A DNA stretch of 64,000 bases from the NCBI GenBank assembly GCA_035999765.1, contig CP108521.1:3658001-3722000 (forward strand), in the 5' to 3' direction. The notes under the pieces are model-generated. The model was not told the DNA's origin and did not search any database. It saw only the letters and a list, made by a program, of their open reading frames with translations. Numbering within the stretch: the first letter of the stretch is position 1; each line of letters starts with the position of its first letter. Shown here piece after piece: positions 46,149 through 54,848 of the stretch. Source of the DNA: Streptomyces sp. NBC_01231. Lineage in GTDB: Bacteria; Actinomycetota; Actinomycetes; Streptomycetales; Streptomycetaceae. The translations under genes and the position numbers were made by a program.

Positions 46149-47054
46149 ATGACCACGACCTCAAGCACGGCGACCTCAAGCACGGCGACCGCAGCCGCCA
46201 CCACCGCGGCCGCCACACCCCCTGCCACCGCAACCACCCCCGCCCCCACCACCCAGGAGCGCCCCCAGGTCCGCAGGCGCCGGCGGCTCTCCCCCGGTAA
46301 ACGGCTGCCCGCCTCCCGGCTCATCGGCCCGGTCCTCTTCCTCGGCCTGTGGGCCGCCGCCTCCGCCGCCGGACAACTCGACCCGGCCGCGATCCCGGCC
46401 CCCTGGACGGTGCTGGAGACCGGCGGTCACCTGTGGACCGACGGAACGCTGCCGACCGACATCCTGACCTCGCTGGAACGCGCCGGATACGGGTTCGCGA
46501 TCGGTCTGACCGTCGGTGTCGCGCTCGCCCTGGCCGCCGGGCTCAGCCGCACCGGCGATGCGCTGATCGACGGGACCGTGCAGCTCAACCGGGCCGTCCC
46601 GACCCTGGGTCTGATCCCGCTGTTCATCCTCTGGCTGGGCATCGGCGAGACCTTCAAGATCGCGATCATCGCCATCGTCGTCTACATCCCGATCTACCTC
46701 AACACACACTCCGCGCTGTCCGGCATCGACCACCGCTATGTCGAACTCGCCGAGGTGCAGGGCCTGTCGAGGCTCGCCTTCGTCCGGCAGATCGTCATCC
46801 CCGGCGCCCTGCCCGGCTTCTTCGTCGGGCTCCGGCTCGGGGTGACCGGCTCCTGGCTGGGGCTGGTCGTCCTGGAGCAGATCAACGCCACCAGCGGACT
46901 CGGCTACATGATGTTCCAGGCCCAGAACTACGGCCAGACGGACGTCATCCTCGTCGGCCTGGTCATCTACGGCATCTTCGGCCTGGTCTCCGACAGCGCG
47001 GTCCGTCTCGTCGAACGGAGGGTGCTGTCATGGCGACGCACACTGAGCAGCTGA
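46149..47054 (+). CDS. ABC transporter permease, SsuC/TauC type
   Basis: 301 residues from ATG 46149 (GGAGG 8 nt upstream; the stop of the binding protein is 6 nt before). The first ~45 residues are Thr/Ala/Pro low complexity, unusually long for this family. Six membrane helices follow and the EAA-loop is seen as YVELAEVQGLSRLAFVRQIVIPGALPG, the contact site for the ATPase. GLVVLEQINATSGLGYMMFQAQ is a family hallmark. Confidence 0.92.
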   Translation: MTTTSSTATSSTATAAATTAAATPPATATTPAPTTQERPQVRRRRRLSPGKRLPASRLIGPVLFLGLWAAASAAGQLDPAAIPAPWTVLETGGHLWTDGTLPTDILTSLERAGYGFAIGLTVGVALALAAGLSRTGDALIDGTVQLNRAVPTLGLIPLFILWLGIGETFKIAIIAIVVYIPIYLNTHSALSGIDHRYVELAEVQGLSRLAFVRQIVIPGALPGFFVGLRLGVTGSWLGLVVLEQINATSGLGYMMFQAQNYGQTDVILVGLVIYGIFGLVSDSAVRLVERRVLSWRRTLSS

Positions 47055-47764
47055 CCCGTCCCGCCGTCCAACTCCGGGAACTGACACGCTCGTTCGACGA
47101 GCGGACGGTCCTCGACGGCATCGACCTCGACCTGCCGGCCGGACAGTTCACCGCCCTGCTCGGCCACAGCGGCTCCGGCAAGAGCACCCTGCTGCGGGCG
47201 ATCGCGGGCCTCGACCACGAGGTCACCGGCAGCGGCAGGCTCACCGCGCCGGAACGGGTGTCGGTGGTCTTCCAGGACTCACGGCTGCTGCCCTGGCGGC
47301 GGGTGCTGGACAACGTACTGCTGGGGACGGAGGGCAAGGAGGCGGCGGAGAAGGGCCGGGCCGCCCTCGCCGAGGTCGGCCTCGCGGGCCGGGAACGCGC
47401 CTGGCCCAGCGAACTGTCCGGCGGGGAGGCCCAGCGCGCCGCCCTGGCCCGTTCCCTGGTGCGGGAGCCCGAACTCCTGCTGGCCGACGAACCGTTCGGC
47501 GCCCTGGACGCGCTCACCCGGATCCGGATGCACGGGCTGCTGAGGGAGCTGTGGGAGCGCCACCGGCCCTCCGTACTGCTCGTCACCCACGACGTGGACG
47601 AGGCGATCGTGCTCGCCGACCGGGTGCTCGTACTCGACCAGGGCCGTATCGGCCTCGACCTGACCATCGACCGCCCGCATCCCCGCTCCTACCGGGATCC
47701 GCTGCTGGGCGAGTACCGGGAGCGGCTGCTGGCCGCGCTCGGTGTGACGGAGGACCACAAGTGA
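47030..47764 (+). CDS. ABC transporter ATP-binding protein, SsuB/TauB type
   Basis: 244 residues from ATG 47030, overlapping the permease gene by 25 nt. Walker A GHSGSGKST, Q-loop VFQDSRLLPWRRVLDNV (SsuB/TauB-like Q-x-x-x-L-L-P-W), signature LSGGEAQRAAL, Walker B LLLADEPFGALD, H-loop LLVTHDVDEA. Energises uptake through the SsuC-type permease. Confidence 0.95.
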   Translation: MATHTEQLTRPAVQLRELTRSFDERTVLDGIDLDLPAGQFTALLGHSGSGKSTLLRAIAGLDHEVTGSGRLTAPERVSVVFQDSRLLPWRRVLDNVLLGTEGKEAAEKGRAALAEVGLAGRERAWPSELSGGEAQRAALARSLVREPELLLADEPFGALDALTRIRMHGLLRELWERHRPSVLLVTHDVDEAIVLADRVLVLDQGRIGLDLTIDRPHPRSYRDPLLGEYRERLLAALGVTEDHK

Positions 47765-49113
47765 CCACCAGACAGCTGCACCTGAACGCGTTCCTGATGA
47801 CCACCGGCCACCACGAGGCGTCGTGGCGGCTCCCGGAGAGCGACCCGTACGCGCATGTGTCCCTCGCGCACTACGTCCACCTCGCCCGGACCGCCGAACG
47901 CGGCACCTTCGACTCCCTCTTCCTGGCCGACGGCCCACAGCTGTGGGGAAGCGTGGCACAGCGCCCCGCCGGTGCCCTGGAACCGCTCACCCTGCTGACG
48001 GCCCTGGCCACGGCCACCGAGCACATCGGCCTGATCGCCACCGCCTCCACCTCCTACAACTCGCCCTACAACCTGGCCCGCAAGTTCGCCTCCCTCGACA
48101 TACTCAGCGGTGGCCGGGCGGGCTGGAACATCGTCACCACCGCGGGCGAGGAGGCCGCCCGCAACTTCGGTCTGGCCGCCGAGCCCGCCCACGCCGAGCG
48201 CTACGCCCGCGCCTCCGAGTTCCTCGACGTGGCCCTCAAGCTCTGGGACAGCTGGGAGGACGACGCGATCGTCGCCGACAAGGCGACCGGTGTCTGGGGC
48301 GACGACACGAAGATCCACCCGCCCCGGCACCAGGGGACGTACTTCAGTGTCGAGGGCGCCCTGAACGTGCCGCGCAGCCCGCAGGGTTACCCGCTGCTGG
48401 TGCAGGCGGGCTCCTCGGAGGACGGCAAGGCGTTCGCGGCCCGGTACGCGGAGGCGGTGTTCACCGCCCAGCAGACCATCGAGGACGCGCAGGCCTTCTA
48501 CGCCGACCTCAAGGCCCGGACCGCACAGGCCGGCCGCGACCCCGAGCACATCAAGGTGCTGCCCGGCATCGTCCCGGTGATCGGCTCGACTGAGGCGGAG
48601 GCACTGGCGAACGAGCGGGTGCTCGAGGACCACATCGTGTACACGCACGGCGTGGACCGCCTGGAGCGGCTGCTGCAACTGGAGCCGGAAACACTGGAGT
48701 TGGACGCCCAACTGCCGGCCGACCTGCCCCCGGAGAGCGCGATCGAGGGCGCCAAGAGCCGTTACACGCTCATCGTCGAACTGGCCCGGCGCGAGCGCCT
48801 CACCGTGCGGCAACTGGTCGGACGGCTCGGCGGTGGGCGCGGGCATCTCACCTTCGCCGGGACGCCCGAGCAGGTCGCCGACGCGATCGAGACCTGGTTC
48901 ACGCACGGTGCCGCCGACGGCTTCAACATCATGCCGGCCGTGCTGCCGTCCGGCCTCGACCTCTTCGTCGACCACGTCGTCCCGATCCTGCGCACCCGCG
49001 GTCTGCTCCGTGCGGAGTACGACCGCCCGCACCAGACCCTGCGGGAGCGCTACGGCCTCCCGCGCCCCGCCAACCAGCACGTCACGCCCCGCAGGGAATC
49101 CGCCCTCGTCTGA
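47761..49113 (+). CDS. Flavin-dependent monooxygenase of the NtaA/SnaA/DszA (LLM) family
   Basis: 450 residues from GTG 47761, overlapping the ATPase stop by GTGA. Luciferase-like fold: LHLNAFLMTTGHHEASW, HLARTAERGTFDSLFLADG, ASTSYNSPYNLARKFASLDILSGGRAGWNIVTT (quoted in parts; ASTSYNSPYNLARKFAS and LSGGRAGWN are the hallmarks), and LVQAGSSEDG. The family uses reduced FMN from a separate reductase to oxidise organosulfur or aminopolycarboxylate compounds. In this operon a desulfonation or sulfone/sulfate-ester cleavage role is likely. No flavin reductase gene is in the operon. Confidence 0.9.
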   Translation: MTTRQLHLNAFLMTTGHHEASWRLPESDPYAHVSLAHYVHLARTAERGTFDSLFLADGPQLWGSVAQRPAGALEPLTLLTALATATEHIGLIATASTSYNSPYNLARKFASLDILSGGRAGWNIVTTAGEEAARNFGLAAEPAHAERYARASEFLDVALKLWDSWEDDAIVADKATGVWGDDTKIHPPRHQGTYFSVEGALNVPRSPQGYPLLVQAGSSEDGKAFAARYAEAVFTAQQTIEDAQAFYADLKARTAQAGRDPEHIKVLPGIVPVIGSTEAEALANERVLEDHIVYTHGVDRLERLLQLEPETLELDAQLPADLPPESAIEGAKSRYTLIVELARRERLTVRQLVGRLGGGRGHLTFAGTPEQVADAIETWFTHGAADGFNIMPAVLPSGLDLFVDHVVPILRTRGLLRAEYDRPHQTLRERYGLPRPANQHVTPRRESALV

Positions 49114-49125
49114 AAGGACCCGCAC

Positions 49126-50022
49126 ATGTCCGAGATCGAGATCCGCAAGATCACCGGCAACATCGGCGCCCAGGTGTCCGGCGTCGACATAGCCAAGCCG
49201 CTGGACGAGGAGACGGTCACCGCCGTCCGGGAGGCCCTCAACGCCCACAAGGCCCTGGTGTTCGACGAGGTGAACCTGGACGACGAGGGGCAGCAGGCGT
49301 TCATCCGCCACTTCGGCGACCTCACCGCCGCCCACCCGACCGTGCCGTCCGTCGCCGGCGTCCCGAACGTCCTGCCCGTCGACAGCGAGCGGGGCCGGGC
49401 CGCCAACAACTGGCACACCGACGTCACCTTCGTCCTCAACCCGCCCCAGGCCAGCACCCTGCGCAGCATCAAGCTTCCCCCGTACGGCGGCGAGACCCTG
49501 ATCGCCAACTCCGCGGCGGCGTACCGGCAGCTGCCTCAGGCGCTCCGTCAGTTCGCCGACACGCTGTGGGCGGAGCACACCAACGACTACGACTACGCGG
49601 TGCCGGAGGAGGCCGTCGACGAGGACCAGGCCGCCGCGCGCGCCCAGTTCACGTCGATCAAGTACCGCACGGTCCACCCGGTGGTCCGGGTGCACCCGCT
49701 GACCGGTGAACGCGGGCTGTTCATCGGCGGGTTCGCGCAGCGGATCGTGGGCCTGTCGGTCGCCGAGTCGCGCAAGGTCCTCGACCTGTTCCAGTCGTAC
49801 GTGACCCGGCCGGAGAACATCGTGCGCCACCGCTGGTCGGAGAACCAGCTGGTGCTGTTCGACAACCGGATCACCCAGCACTACGCCGTCGACAACTACG
49901 ACCACCTGCCGCGCCGCCTGAACCGGGTCACCATCGCCGGTGACGTCCCGGTCGGCATCGAGGGCAAGGAGAGCTACTCGATCGAGGGAGACGCCTCGCA
50001 CTACACTGCCGTAGCCGCGTAA
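49126..50022 (+). CDS. TauD/TfdA-family Fe(II)/2-oxoglutarate dioxygenase
   Basis: 298 residues from ATG 49126 with AAAGGA 8 nt upstream. The iron-binding facial triad is visible: NNWHTDVTF (His and Asp) and ITQHYAVDNY (distal His), with RRLNRVTI supplying the 2-oxoglutarate-binding Arg. TauD relatives hydroxylate taurine, alkanesulfonates or alkyl sulfates, which then release sulfite or sulfate. Last gene of the sulfur operon; HRWSENQLVLFDNR matches the family core. Taurine versus alkylsulfate specificity is not decidable by eye. Confidence 0.92.
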   Translation: MSEIEIRKITGNIGAQVSGVDIAKPLDEETVTAVREALNAHKALVFDEVNLDDEGQQAFIRHFGDLTAAHPTVPSVAGVPNVLPVDSERGRAANNWHTDVTFVLNPPQASTLRSIKLPPYGGETLIANSAAAYRQLPQALRQFADTLWAEHTNDYDYAVPEEAVDEDQAAARAQFTSIKYRTVHPVVRVHPLTGERGLFIGGFAQRIVGLSVAESRKVLDLFQSYVTRPENIVRHRWSENQLVLFDNRITQHYAVDNYDHLPRRLNRVTIAGDVPVGIEGKESYSIEGDASHYTAVAA

Positions 50023-50051
50023 GCACGCTGCGTGCCGGATGCGTCCGCATG

Positions 50052-50089
50052 CTGGGCGGCCTTTCCCCAAGATCGGAGAGGCGGCCCAG
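50052..50089 (+). terminator. Stem-loop after the sulfur operon
   Basis: ctgggcggcctttcc pairs with ggagaggcggcccag at 13 of 15 positions, 8-nt loop. A second small hairpin tgggc-gttttt-gccca follows at 50094-50109. Together they separate the dioxygenase gene from the permease. Confidence 0.65.
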
Positions 50090-50135
50090 ACTGTGGGCGT
50101 TTTTGCCCATCTCACGCATTGGACGAGCCGCGCCC

Positions 50136-51527
50136 ATGCCCAGCACCACCACCGAGACGCCGGCGCAGCAGGACGGCGCCTCCCTCTCCCACGGCCTCAA
50201 GCAGCGCCATCTGTCGATGATCGCCCTCGGCGGGGTCATCGGCGCCGGTCTGTTCGTCGGCTCCGGCGCCGGTATCGCGGCCGCCGGGCCCTCGATCGTC
50301 GTCGCCTACACCGTCTCCGGCCTCCTGGTGATGCTGGTGATGCGGATGCTGGGCGAGATGTCGGCCGCGTATCCGTCGTCGGGTTCCTTCTCGGCGCACG
50401 CGGAACGCGCGATCGGGCCGTGGGCGGGGTTCACGGTGGGCTGGGCCTTCTGGGTCCTGCTCTGTACGGCGGTCGGCCTGGAGGGCATCGGCGCCGCGAA
50501 GATCGTCACCGGCTGGCTGCCGGGCACGCCCGAGTGGGCCTGGGTCGCCCTGTTCATGGTCGTGTTCTGCGGGACGAACCTGGCCGCCGTGAAGAACTTC
50601 GGCGAGTTCGAGTTCTGGTTCGCGGCCCTGAAGGTCGGCGCGATCGGCCTGTTCCTGGTGCTGGGCGTGCTGGCGATCGTGGGCGTCCTGCCCGGCACGA
50701 CCGCCCCGGGCGCCACGAACCTCACGGGCGAGGGCGGCTTCCTCCCGAACGGCAGTGAGGGTCTGGTCGTCGGCCTGCTCGCCTCCGTCTTCGCGTACGG
50801 CGGCCTGGAGACGGTCACCATCGCGGCGGCCGAGTCGCAGGATCCGGTGCGCGGGGTGGCGAGCGCGGTCCGTACCGCGATGTGGCGCATCGCGCTGTTC
50901 TACATCGGCTCGATGGCGGTCATCGTCACCCTGGTTCCGTGGGACGCGAAGGAGGTCGTCGAGAAGGGCCCGTACGTCGCCGCCCTCGACCACCTCGGCA
51001 TCCCGGGCGCCGGCCAGGTGATGAACGTGGTGGTCCTGGTGGCCCTCCTGTCGGCGATGAACGCCAACGTCTACGGCGCCTCGCGCATCGCCTACTCCCT
51101 GGTCGCGCGCGGCCAGGGCCCGAAGGCGCTGGGCCGGGTGTCCGGCGGGGTCCCCCGTATGGGGGTCCTCGCGTCCTGCGTCTTCGGTTTCGGCTGCGTC
51201 GCGCTGAGCTACTGGCGGCCGGACGACGTCTTCTCCTGGCTGCTGAACATGACCGGCGCGGTCATCCTGGTCGTCTGGATCTTCATCGCGGTCTCGCAGC
51301 TCAGGCTGCGCGGCCGGCTGGAGCGCGAGGCACCCGAGGAGCTCGCCGTACGGATGTGGGCGTTCCCGGTGCTGACCTGGGTCGCGCTGGCGGGCATGGC
51401 GGCGGTGTTCGTCCTGATGGCCCGGGAGCCGGACACGCGGGTGCAGTTGTACTCGACGGGCGGCATGACGGCGGCTCTGGCGGTCGCCGGGTACGGGTGG
51501 CAGAAGGCCCGGGCGGCCAGGGCCTGA
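50136..51527 (+). CDS. APC-superfamily amino-acid permease, paralogue of the 40333 gene
   Basis: 463 residues from ATG 50136. The frame is open upstream to 50049, but the paralogue comparison (HGLKQRHLSMIALGGVIGAG versus AGLKNRHLSMIAIGGVIGAG) favours this start; no strong ribosome-binding site was seen. Twelve predicted helices; EMSAAYPSSGSFSAHAERA and FGEFEFWFAALKVGAIGLF match the AAT family. Substrate not determinable. Monocistronic, with a terminator behind. Confidence 0.9.
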   Translation: MPSTTTETPAQQDGASLSHGLKQRHLSMIALGGVIGAGLFVGSGAGIAAAGPSIVVAYTVSGLLVMLVMRMLGEMSAAYPSSGSFSAHAERAIGPWAGFTVGWAFWVLLCTAVGLEGIGAAKIVTGWLPGTPEWAWVALFMVVFCGTNLAAVKNFGEFEFWFAALKVGAIGLFLVLGVLAIVGVLPGTTAPGATNLTGEGGFLPNGSEGLVVGLLASVFAYGGLETVTIAAAESQDPVRGVASAVRTAMWRIALFYIGSMAVIVTLVPWDAKEVVEKGPYVAALDHLGIPGAGQVMNVVVLVALLSAMNANVYGASRIAYSLVARGQGPKALGRVSGGVPRMGVLASCVFGFGCVALSYWRPDDVFSWLLNMTGAVILVVWIFIAVSQLRLRGRLEREAPEELAVRMWAFPVLTWVALAGMAAVFVLMAREPDTRVQLYSTGGMTAALAVAGYGWQKARAARA

Positions 51528-51552
51528 ACCGTCCTGACCCGTCCCCCTGAAA

Positions 51553-51581
51553 AGGCCCCTACGTGATCCACGTGGGGGCCT
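51553..51581 (+). terminator. Terminator after the second permease
   Basis: aggcccctacgtg and cacgtgggggcct form a 13-bp stem with one G-T pair and a 3-nt loop, followed by ccttgttg. Confidence 0.8.
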
Positions 51582-51621
51582 CCTTGTTGCCCGCACCCGG
51601 CCTCTTGTTGCTAACCTGCAC

Positions 51622-51742
51622 TTGCAAGCATGTTGCAATAAAGCGTAGAGCCGCGTCCTGCCTCGTGATCGTCTTCTCACCCTTCGCCTGGCAGGCGGAA
51701 TGACGGAAAGCCCCGCGAGGACGTGACTCGCGGGGCTTTCCG
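51622..51742 (+). ncRNA. Candidate short intergenic transcript (promoter plus terminator)
   Basis: Two copies of TTGCAA separated by 5 nt (51622-51638) start a stretch in which TTGCAA, an 18-nt spacer and TAGAGC (51646-51651) resemble a promoter of the same geometry as those of the ESX modules. About 50 nt later a perfect 15-bp terminator stem (51704-51742) follows. The intervening sequence encodes only a 12-codon frame from GTG 51665 (MIVFSPFAWQAE, stop 51701-51703) ending immediately before the stem. It may be a small RNA or micro-ORF transcript of ~85 nt; the terminator alone could also simply serve the convergent methyltransferase gene. Confidence 0.3.
51704..51742. terminator. Terminator between the second permease region and the methyltransferase gene
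   Basis: cggaaagccccgcga (51704-51718) and tcgcggggctttccg (51728-51742) are exact 15-bp arms with a 9-nt loop, 27 nt past the methyltransferase stop. Confidence 0.85.
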
Positions 51743-51769
51743 GTGCGACACGGGGAGCTTGTGGTGCGG

Positions 51770-52543
51770 TCAGGGCTTGCGGCCCAGGCCCCCGTGCTGG
51801 CCGATCGGGGTGGGCGCCGCCTCGTCGGGGTGCCAGAGCGGTACCGACACCACGCCCGGTTCCACCAGCTCCAGCCCCTCGAAGAACGCCTCGATCTGGT
51901 CGACGGGCCGCAGGAAGTACGGGACCGCGCCGGTCTCGTTGTAGGCGTCCTGGGCCTGTTCGTAGGCCGGGTCCGTGCCGCGGGAGCCTTCGTTGACGGA
52001 GAGGTAGCTGCCGGACGGAAGGCCCTCCAGGAGGCGGCGGACGATGTCGCGGGCCTGGTCGTGGTCGGCGACGTGGCCGAGGATGCCGCTGAGGATCAGC
52101 GCCGTGGGCCGGGCCGGGTCGAGGGTCCTGGCGGCGGCCTCGATGATGCGCTCCGGCTCGAAGAGGCTGATCTCCTCGTACGCCGTCGCGCCCTGCGGCG
52201 TGGACGTGAGCAGGGCGCGGGCGTGCGTGAGGACCAGGGGGTCGTTGTCGACGTAGACGATCCTCGACTCGGGGGCGAGGCGCTGGGCGACCTCGTGGGT
52301 GTTGTCCACGGTGGGCAGCCCGGTGCCGACGTCCAGGAACTGGCGGACACCCGCTTCCCGTACCAGGTACCGGATGCTGCGGCCGAGGAAGGTGCGGCTG
52401 CCGCGGGCGATGGTGACGATCCCGGGGAAGACGGCGGTGTAGGCGTCGCCGGCCGCCTCGTCCACCGGGTAGTTGTCCTTGCCGCCGAGCCAGTAGTTCC
52501 AGATCCGGGCCGAATGCGGCACCGATGTGTCGATCTCCGTCAT
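51770..52543 (-). CDS. DUF574-family SAM-dependent methyltransferase
   Basis: 257 residues from ATG 52543. Sequence hallmarks of the actinobacterial DUF574 (Methyltransf_19) family: SARIWNYWLGGKDNYPVD near the N-terminus, FLDVGTGLPTVDNTHEVAQ as SAM-binding motif I, VYVDNDPLVLTHARALL as motif II, and GGLELVEPGVV-like FFEGLELVEPGVVSVPLW near the end. Streptomycetes carry dozens of these; physiological substrates are largely unknown. It stands alone with its own terminator. Confidence 0.92.
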   Translation of the reverse strand: MTEIDTSVPHSARIWNYWLGGKDNYPVDEAAGDAYTAVFPGIVTIARGSRTFLGRSIRYLVREAGVRQFLDVGTGLPTVDNTHEVAQRLAPESRIVYVDNDPLVLTHARALLTSTPQGATAYEEISLFEPERIIEAAARTLDPARPTALILSGILGHVADHDQARDIVRRLLEGLPSGSYLSVNEGSRGTDPAYEQAQDAYNETGAVPYFLRPVDQIEAFFEGLELVEPGVVSVPLWHPDEAAPTPIGQHGGLGRKP

Positions 52544-52555
52544 GTGCCCATAGTG

Positions 52556-53179
52556 CTACGGCAGATCGGGCTCGCACGGCACGTTGAGTGAGAGAAGTGC
52601 GGCGAAACCTTCGCTGTTCATGCGGAGTTCGCTGATCGCCGCGTTGCGCAACCGCGGGAACACTCTGCGGTACTCCCCGGCCGGGATCGACAACAGGGTG
52701 CACAACACGAGGCGGAACAGGGTGTTGTGGGCGACCACGAGGACGCGTTCGCCGGGGTGGGCGGCGGCGATGCGGCGCAGCGCGTCGCACCCGCGGGCGG
52801 CGGCCGCCCTCGGATCCTCGGCGGCGGGGAAGGGGTGCGCCACCGGGTCGGTGCGGTAGGCCTCCGCGGCGGCCGGGTCCTCGGCTGCGAACTCCGCGAG
52901 CGTACGGCCCTCCAGTACGCCGAAGTCGCACTCGCGCAGGCCGGGTTCGCGGTGCGGGACGAGGTCCAGGGCACGGCACGCGGGGTCGGCGGTGACGACG
53001 GCCCGGGACAGCGGGGACGTCCAGATCGCGTCGACGGGGTGGGCGGCGGCCCAGCGGCCGAGGGCGTCGGCCTGGGCGCGGCCGGTGTCGGTGAGGGGCA
53101 CGTCGCTGATTCCGGCGTAGCGGTTCTCGGCGTGCCAGACGGTCTGCCCGTGCCGGGCCAGCAGCAAGGTCGTACTCAT
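52556..53179 (-). CDS. Histidine phosphatase (phosphoglycerate mutase-like)
   Basis: 207 residues from ATG 53179, overlapping the upstream kinase stop by ATGA. Catalytic RHG motif LLLARHGQTVWHAENRY near the N-terminus, SPLSRAVVTA, the conserved acid in LRECDFGVLEG, and the second His in VVAHNTLFR. Branch-1 phosphatases of this type remove phosphate from small sugars or cofactors. Coupled translation with the FGGY kinase suggests a role in the same sugar pathway, for example removing an unwanted or intermediate phosphate. Confidence 0.88.
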   Translation of the reverse strand: MSTTLLLARHGQTVWHAENRYAGISDVPLTDTGRAQADALGRWAAAHPVDAIWTSPLSRAVVTADPACRALDLVPHREPGLRECDFGVLEGRTLAEFAAEDPAAAEAYRTDPVAHPFPAAEDPRAAAARGCDALRRIAAAHPGERVLVVAHNTLFRLVLCTLLSIPAGEYRRVFPRLRNAAISELRMNSEGFAALLSLNVPCEPDLP

Positions 53180-54681
53180 GAGTCCGCAGTATCCCGGTCC
53201 AGGCGGGCGCGCGCGTGCGCCGCGACCGAGGCCGGCAGCCAGCCGCGGACGGTCAGCTCGTCGACGAGCCGGGCGTACGGCTCGGCGAACAGGGCCGTGC
53301 GCCCGGGGCGGGGCTCGACGACCGTACGGACCCGCGCCATGCGCTCCGCGACGTCCGCGAGCCGCGATCCGCCCGTGCCGCCGTGCCGTGCCAACGCGGC
53401 CATCCCCAGCGCCGGCTCGGTCTGCTCCGGCACCCGGGCGGGGCGGCCGAGGATGTCGGCGCGCAGTTGGTTCCAGTACGCGCTGCGGGCGGCGCCGCCG
53501 GTGAAGGTGAGCGGCCCGTCGACGGGGGCGCCGAGGTGGTGCAGGTAGTCCAGGCACAGGCGTTCCGCGAAGGCGACGCCCTGGAGCAGCGCCGCCCACA
53601 GGTCGGCGTCGTTCGCGGGCTCACCGAGGACCAGGGCGGTGGCGTCCGGCGCCGCGAAGGGGAACCGCTCCCCCGGTGACACCAGCGGGTAGGTGACCAT
53701 CCGGGACGGTTCGAAGGCCGCCGCCCGCTCGTCCATGGCGGCCGGGTCGGCGCCCGCGAAGGCCGCCGTGAGGACGCCCGCGCCCACGCTGGACGCCCCG
53801 CCGGGCAGCCAGGTCCCGTCCGGCGCGCGATGGTTGTAGACGACGCCCGTGGCGTCCCGGACGGGGACGAGCGAGGCCCCTTTGAGGACCAGCGTGGTTC
53901 CGAGCACCGAGTTCCAGGAGCCGGGCCGCAGCGCGCCCGAGGCGATCTGCGCCGCGCAGCCGTCGGTCATCCCGGCGATCACGGGGGTGCCGGCGGGCAC
54001 GCCGGTCGCCTCGGCGGCGGCCGGGCAGACCTCGCCCAGACGGCTTCCGGGGCGCACCACGTCGGGCAGGACGCCCTCGGGCAGGCCCGGTACGTCCGGC
54101 CAGGCGTCGCGTTCCAGGTCGTAGCCGGTCTTGAGGGCGTGGCTGGAGTCGGTCGGTACCGGCCGGCCCACGAGCCGTGCGGTGATCACATCGGGTTGGT
54201 GGGTGATCCGCCCCGTGACCGACCCCGCTCCCTGCCCCCCGGCCGACCCCCTGACCGGGCCTCGCCCGTGCTCTCCCATGAGCCACAGCGCCTTCGGCAA
54301 CCCCCAGGTGTCCTGCACCGCGAGCCCCGCCTCCCGCAGCCCGGCCGCCACCCGCCCCGCCCGCCCGTCGTCGTACATCAGCGCCGGGCCCACCGCCCGC
54401 CCGGCGCCGTCCGTCATCAGCACCGTCCCGGACGTCCCGCACACCGCGAGCCCGTCGATCCGCAGGCCCGCCAGCGGACCGAGCGCGGCCCGGGACGCCT
54501 CGCACACCGCCTTCCACCAGTCCTCGGGATCCTGTTCGTGCCGTACTCCGTCCCGCCGCCCCGCCAGCGGGGCCGAGCCGCCGCCGAGGACCGTCCCGTC
54601 CGCGGTGACGACCAGCACGCGGACGCTCTGCGTGCCCAGGTCGATCCCCAGCCAGGCCTCGCCGTCGCCCTCGCCCACCAT
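53176..54681 (-). CDS. FGGY-family carbohydrate kinase (xylulokinase-like)
   Basis: 501 residues from ATG 54681. N-terminal ATPase fold AWLGIDLGTQSVRVLVVTADG, LAVCGTSGTVLMTDGAGR, catalytic-type Asp in AGMTDGCAAQ, C-terminal FTGGAARSAYWNQLRADILGRP, which matches the conserved GGGA(R/S)S...Q..AD.LG block. Phosphorylates a sugar, ketose or polyol; the family includes xylulokinase, ribulokinase and others. Divergent from the ABC transport operon at 54849, with a palindrome in between. A second, different FGGY kinase ends that operon. Confidence 0.88.
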   Translation of the reverse strand: MVGEGDGEAWLGIDLGTQSVRVLVVTADGTVLGGGSAPLAGRRDGVRHEQDPEDWWKAVCEASRAALGPLAGLRIDGLAVCGTSGTVLMTDGAGRAVGPALMYDDGRAGRVAAGLREAGLAVQDTWGLPKALWLMGEHGRGPVRGSAGGQGAGSVTGRITHQPDVITARLVGRPVPTDSSHALKTGYDLERDAWPDVPGLPEGVLPDVVRPGSRLGEVCPAAAEATGVPAGTPVIAGMTDGCAAQIASGALRPGSWNSVLGTTLVLKGASLVPVRDATGVVYNHRAPDGTWLPGGASSVGAGVLTAAFAGADPAAMDERAAAFEPSRMVTYPLVSPGERFPFAAPDATALVLGEPANDADLWAALLQGVAFAERLCLDYLHHLGAPVDGPLTFTGGAARSAYWNQLRADILGRPARVPEQTEPALGMAALARHGGTGGSRLADVAERMARVRTVVEPRPGRTALFAEPYARLVDELTVRGWLPASVAAHARARLDRDTADS

Positions 54682-54792
54682 CCGGGACCTCCCTGCATCG
54701 CGATCTGTTCTGTGAACTTCTCACTGTGCACCGATATTTTCCCGTGCGCGAGGGATTGACGCCCAACTTCCGCCGATACACCCTCTGTTAGC

Positions 54793-54802
54793 GAGTCGAC
54801 TC
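54793..54802. promoter_or_regulatory. Candidate operator in the divergent sugar-locus promoter
   Basis: A perfect 10-bp palindrome gagtcgactc lies between two direct TGTTA repeats (54785-54789 and 54807-54811), in the 167-bp space between the divergent kinase and binding-protein genes. A TTGACG lies at ~54757-54762. A DeoR-type regulator is encoded in the operon and is the obvious candidate to bind here. Confidence 0.4.
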
Positions 54803-54848
54803 ATCGTGTTAACCGAGTACCGGACCGAACCCCACGTGGAGGTCACGG

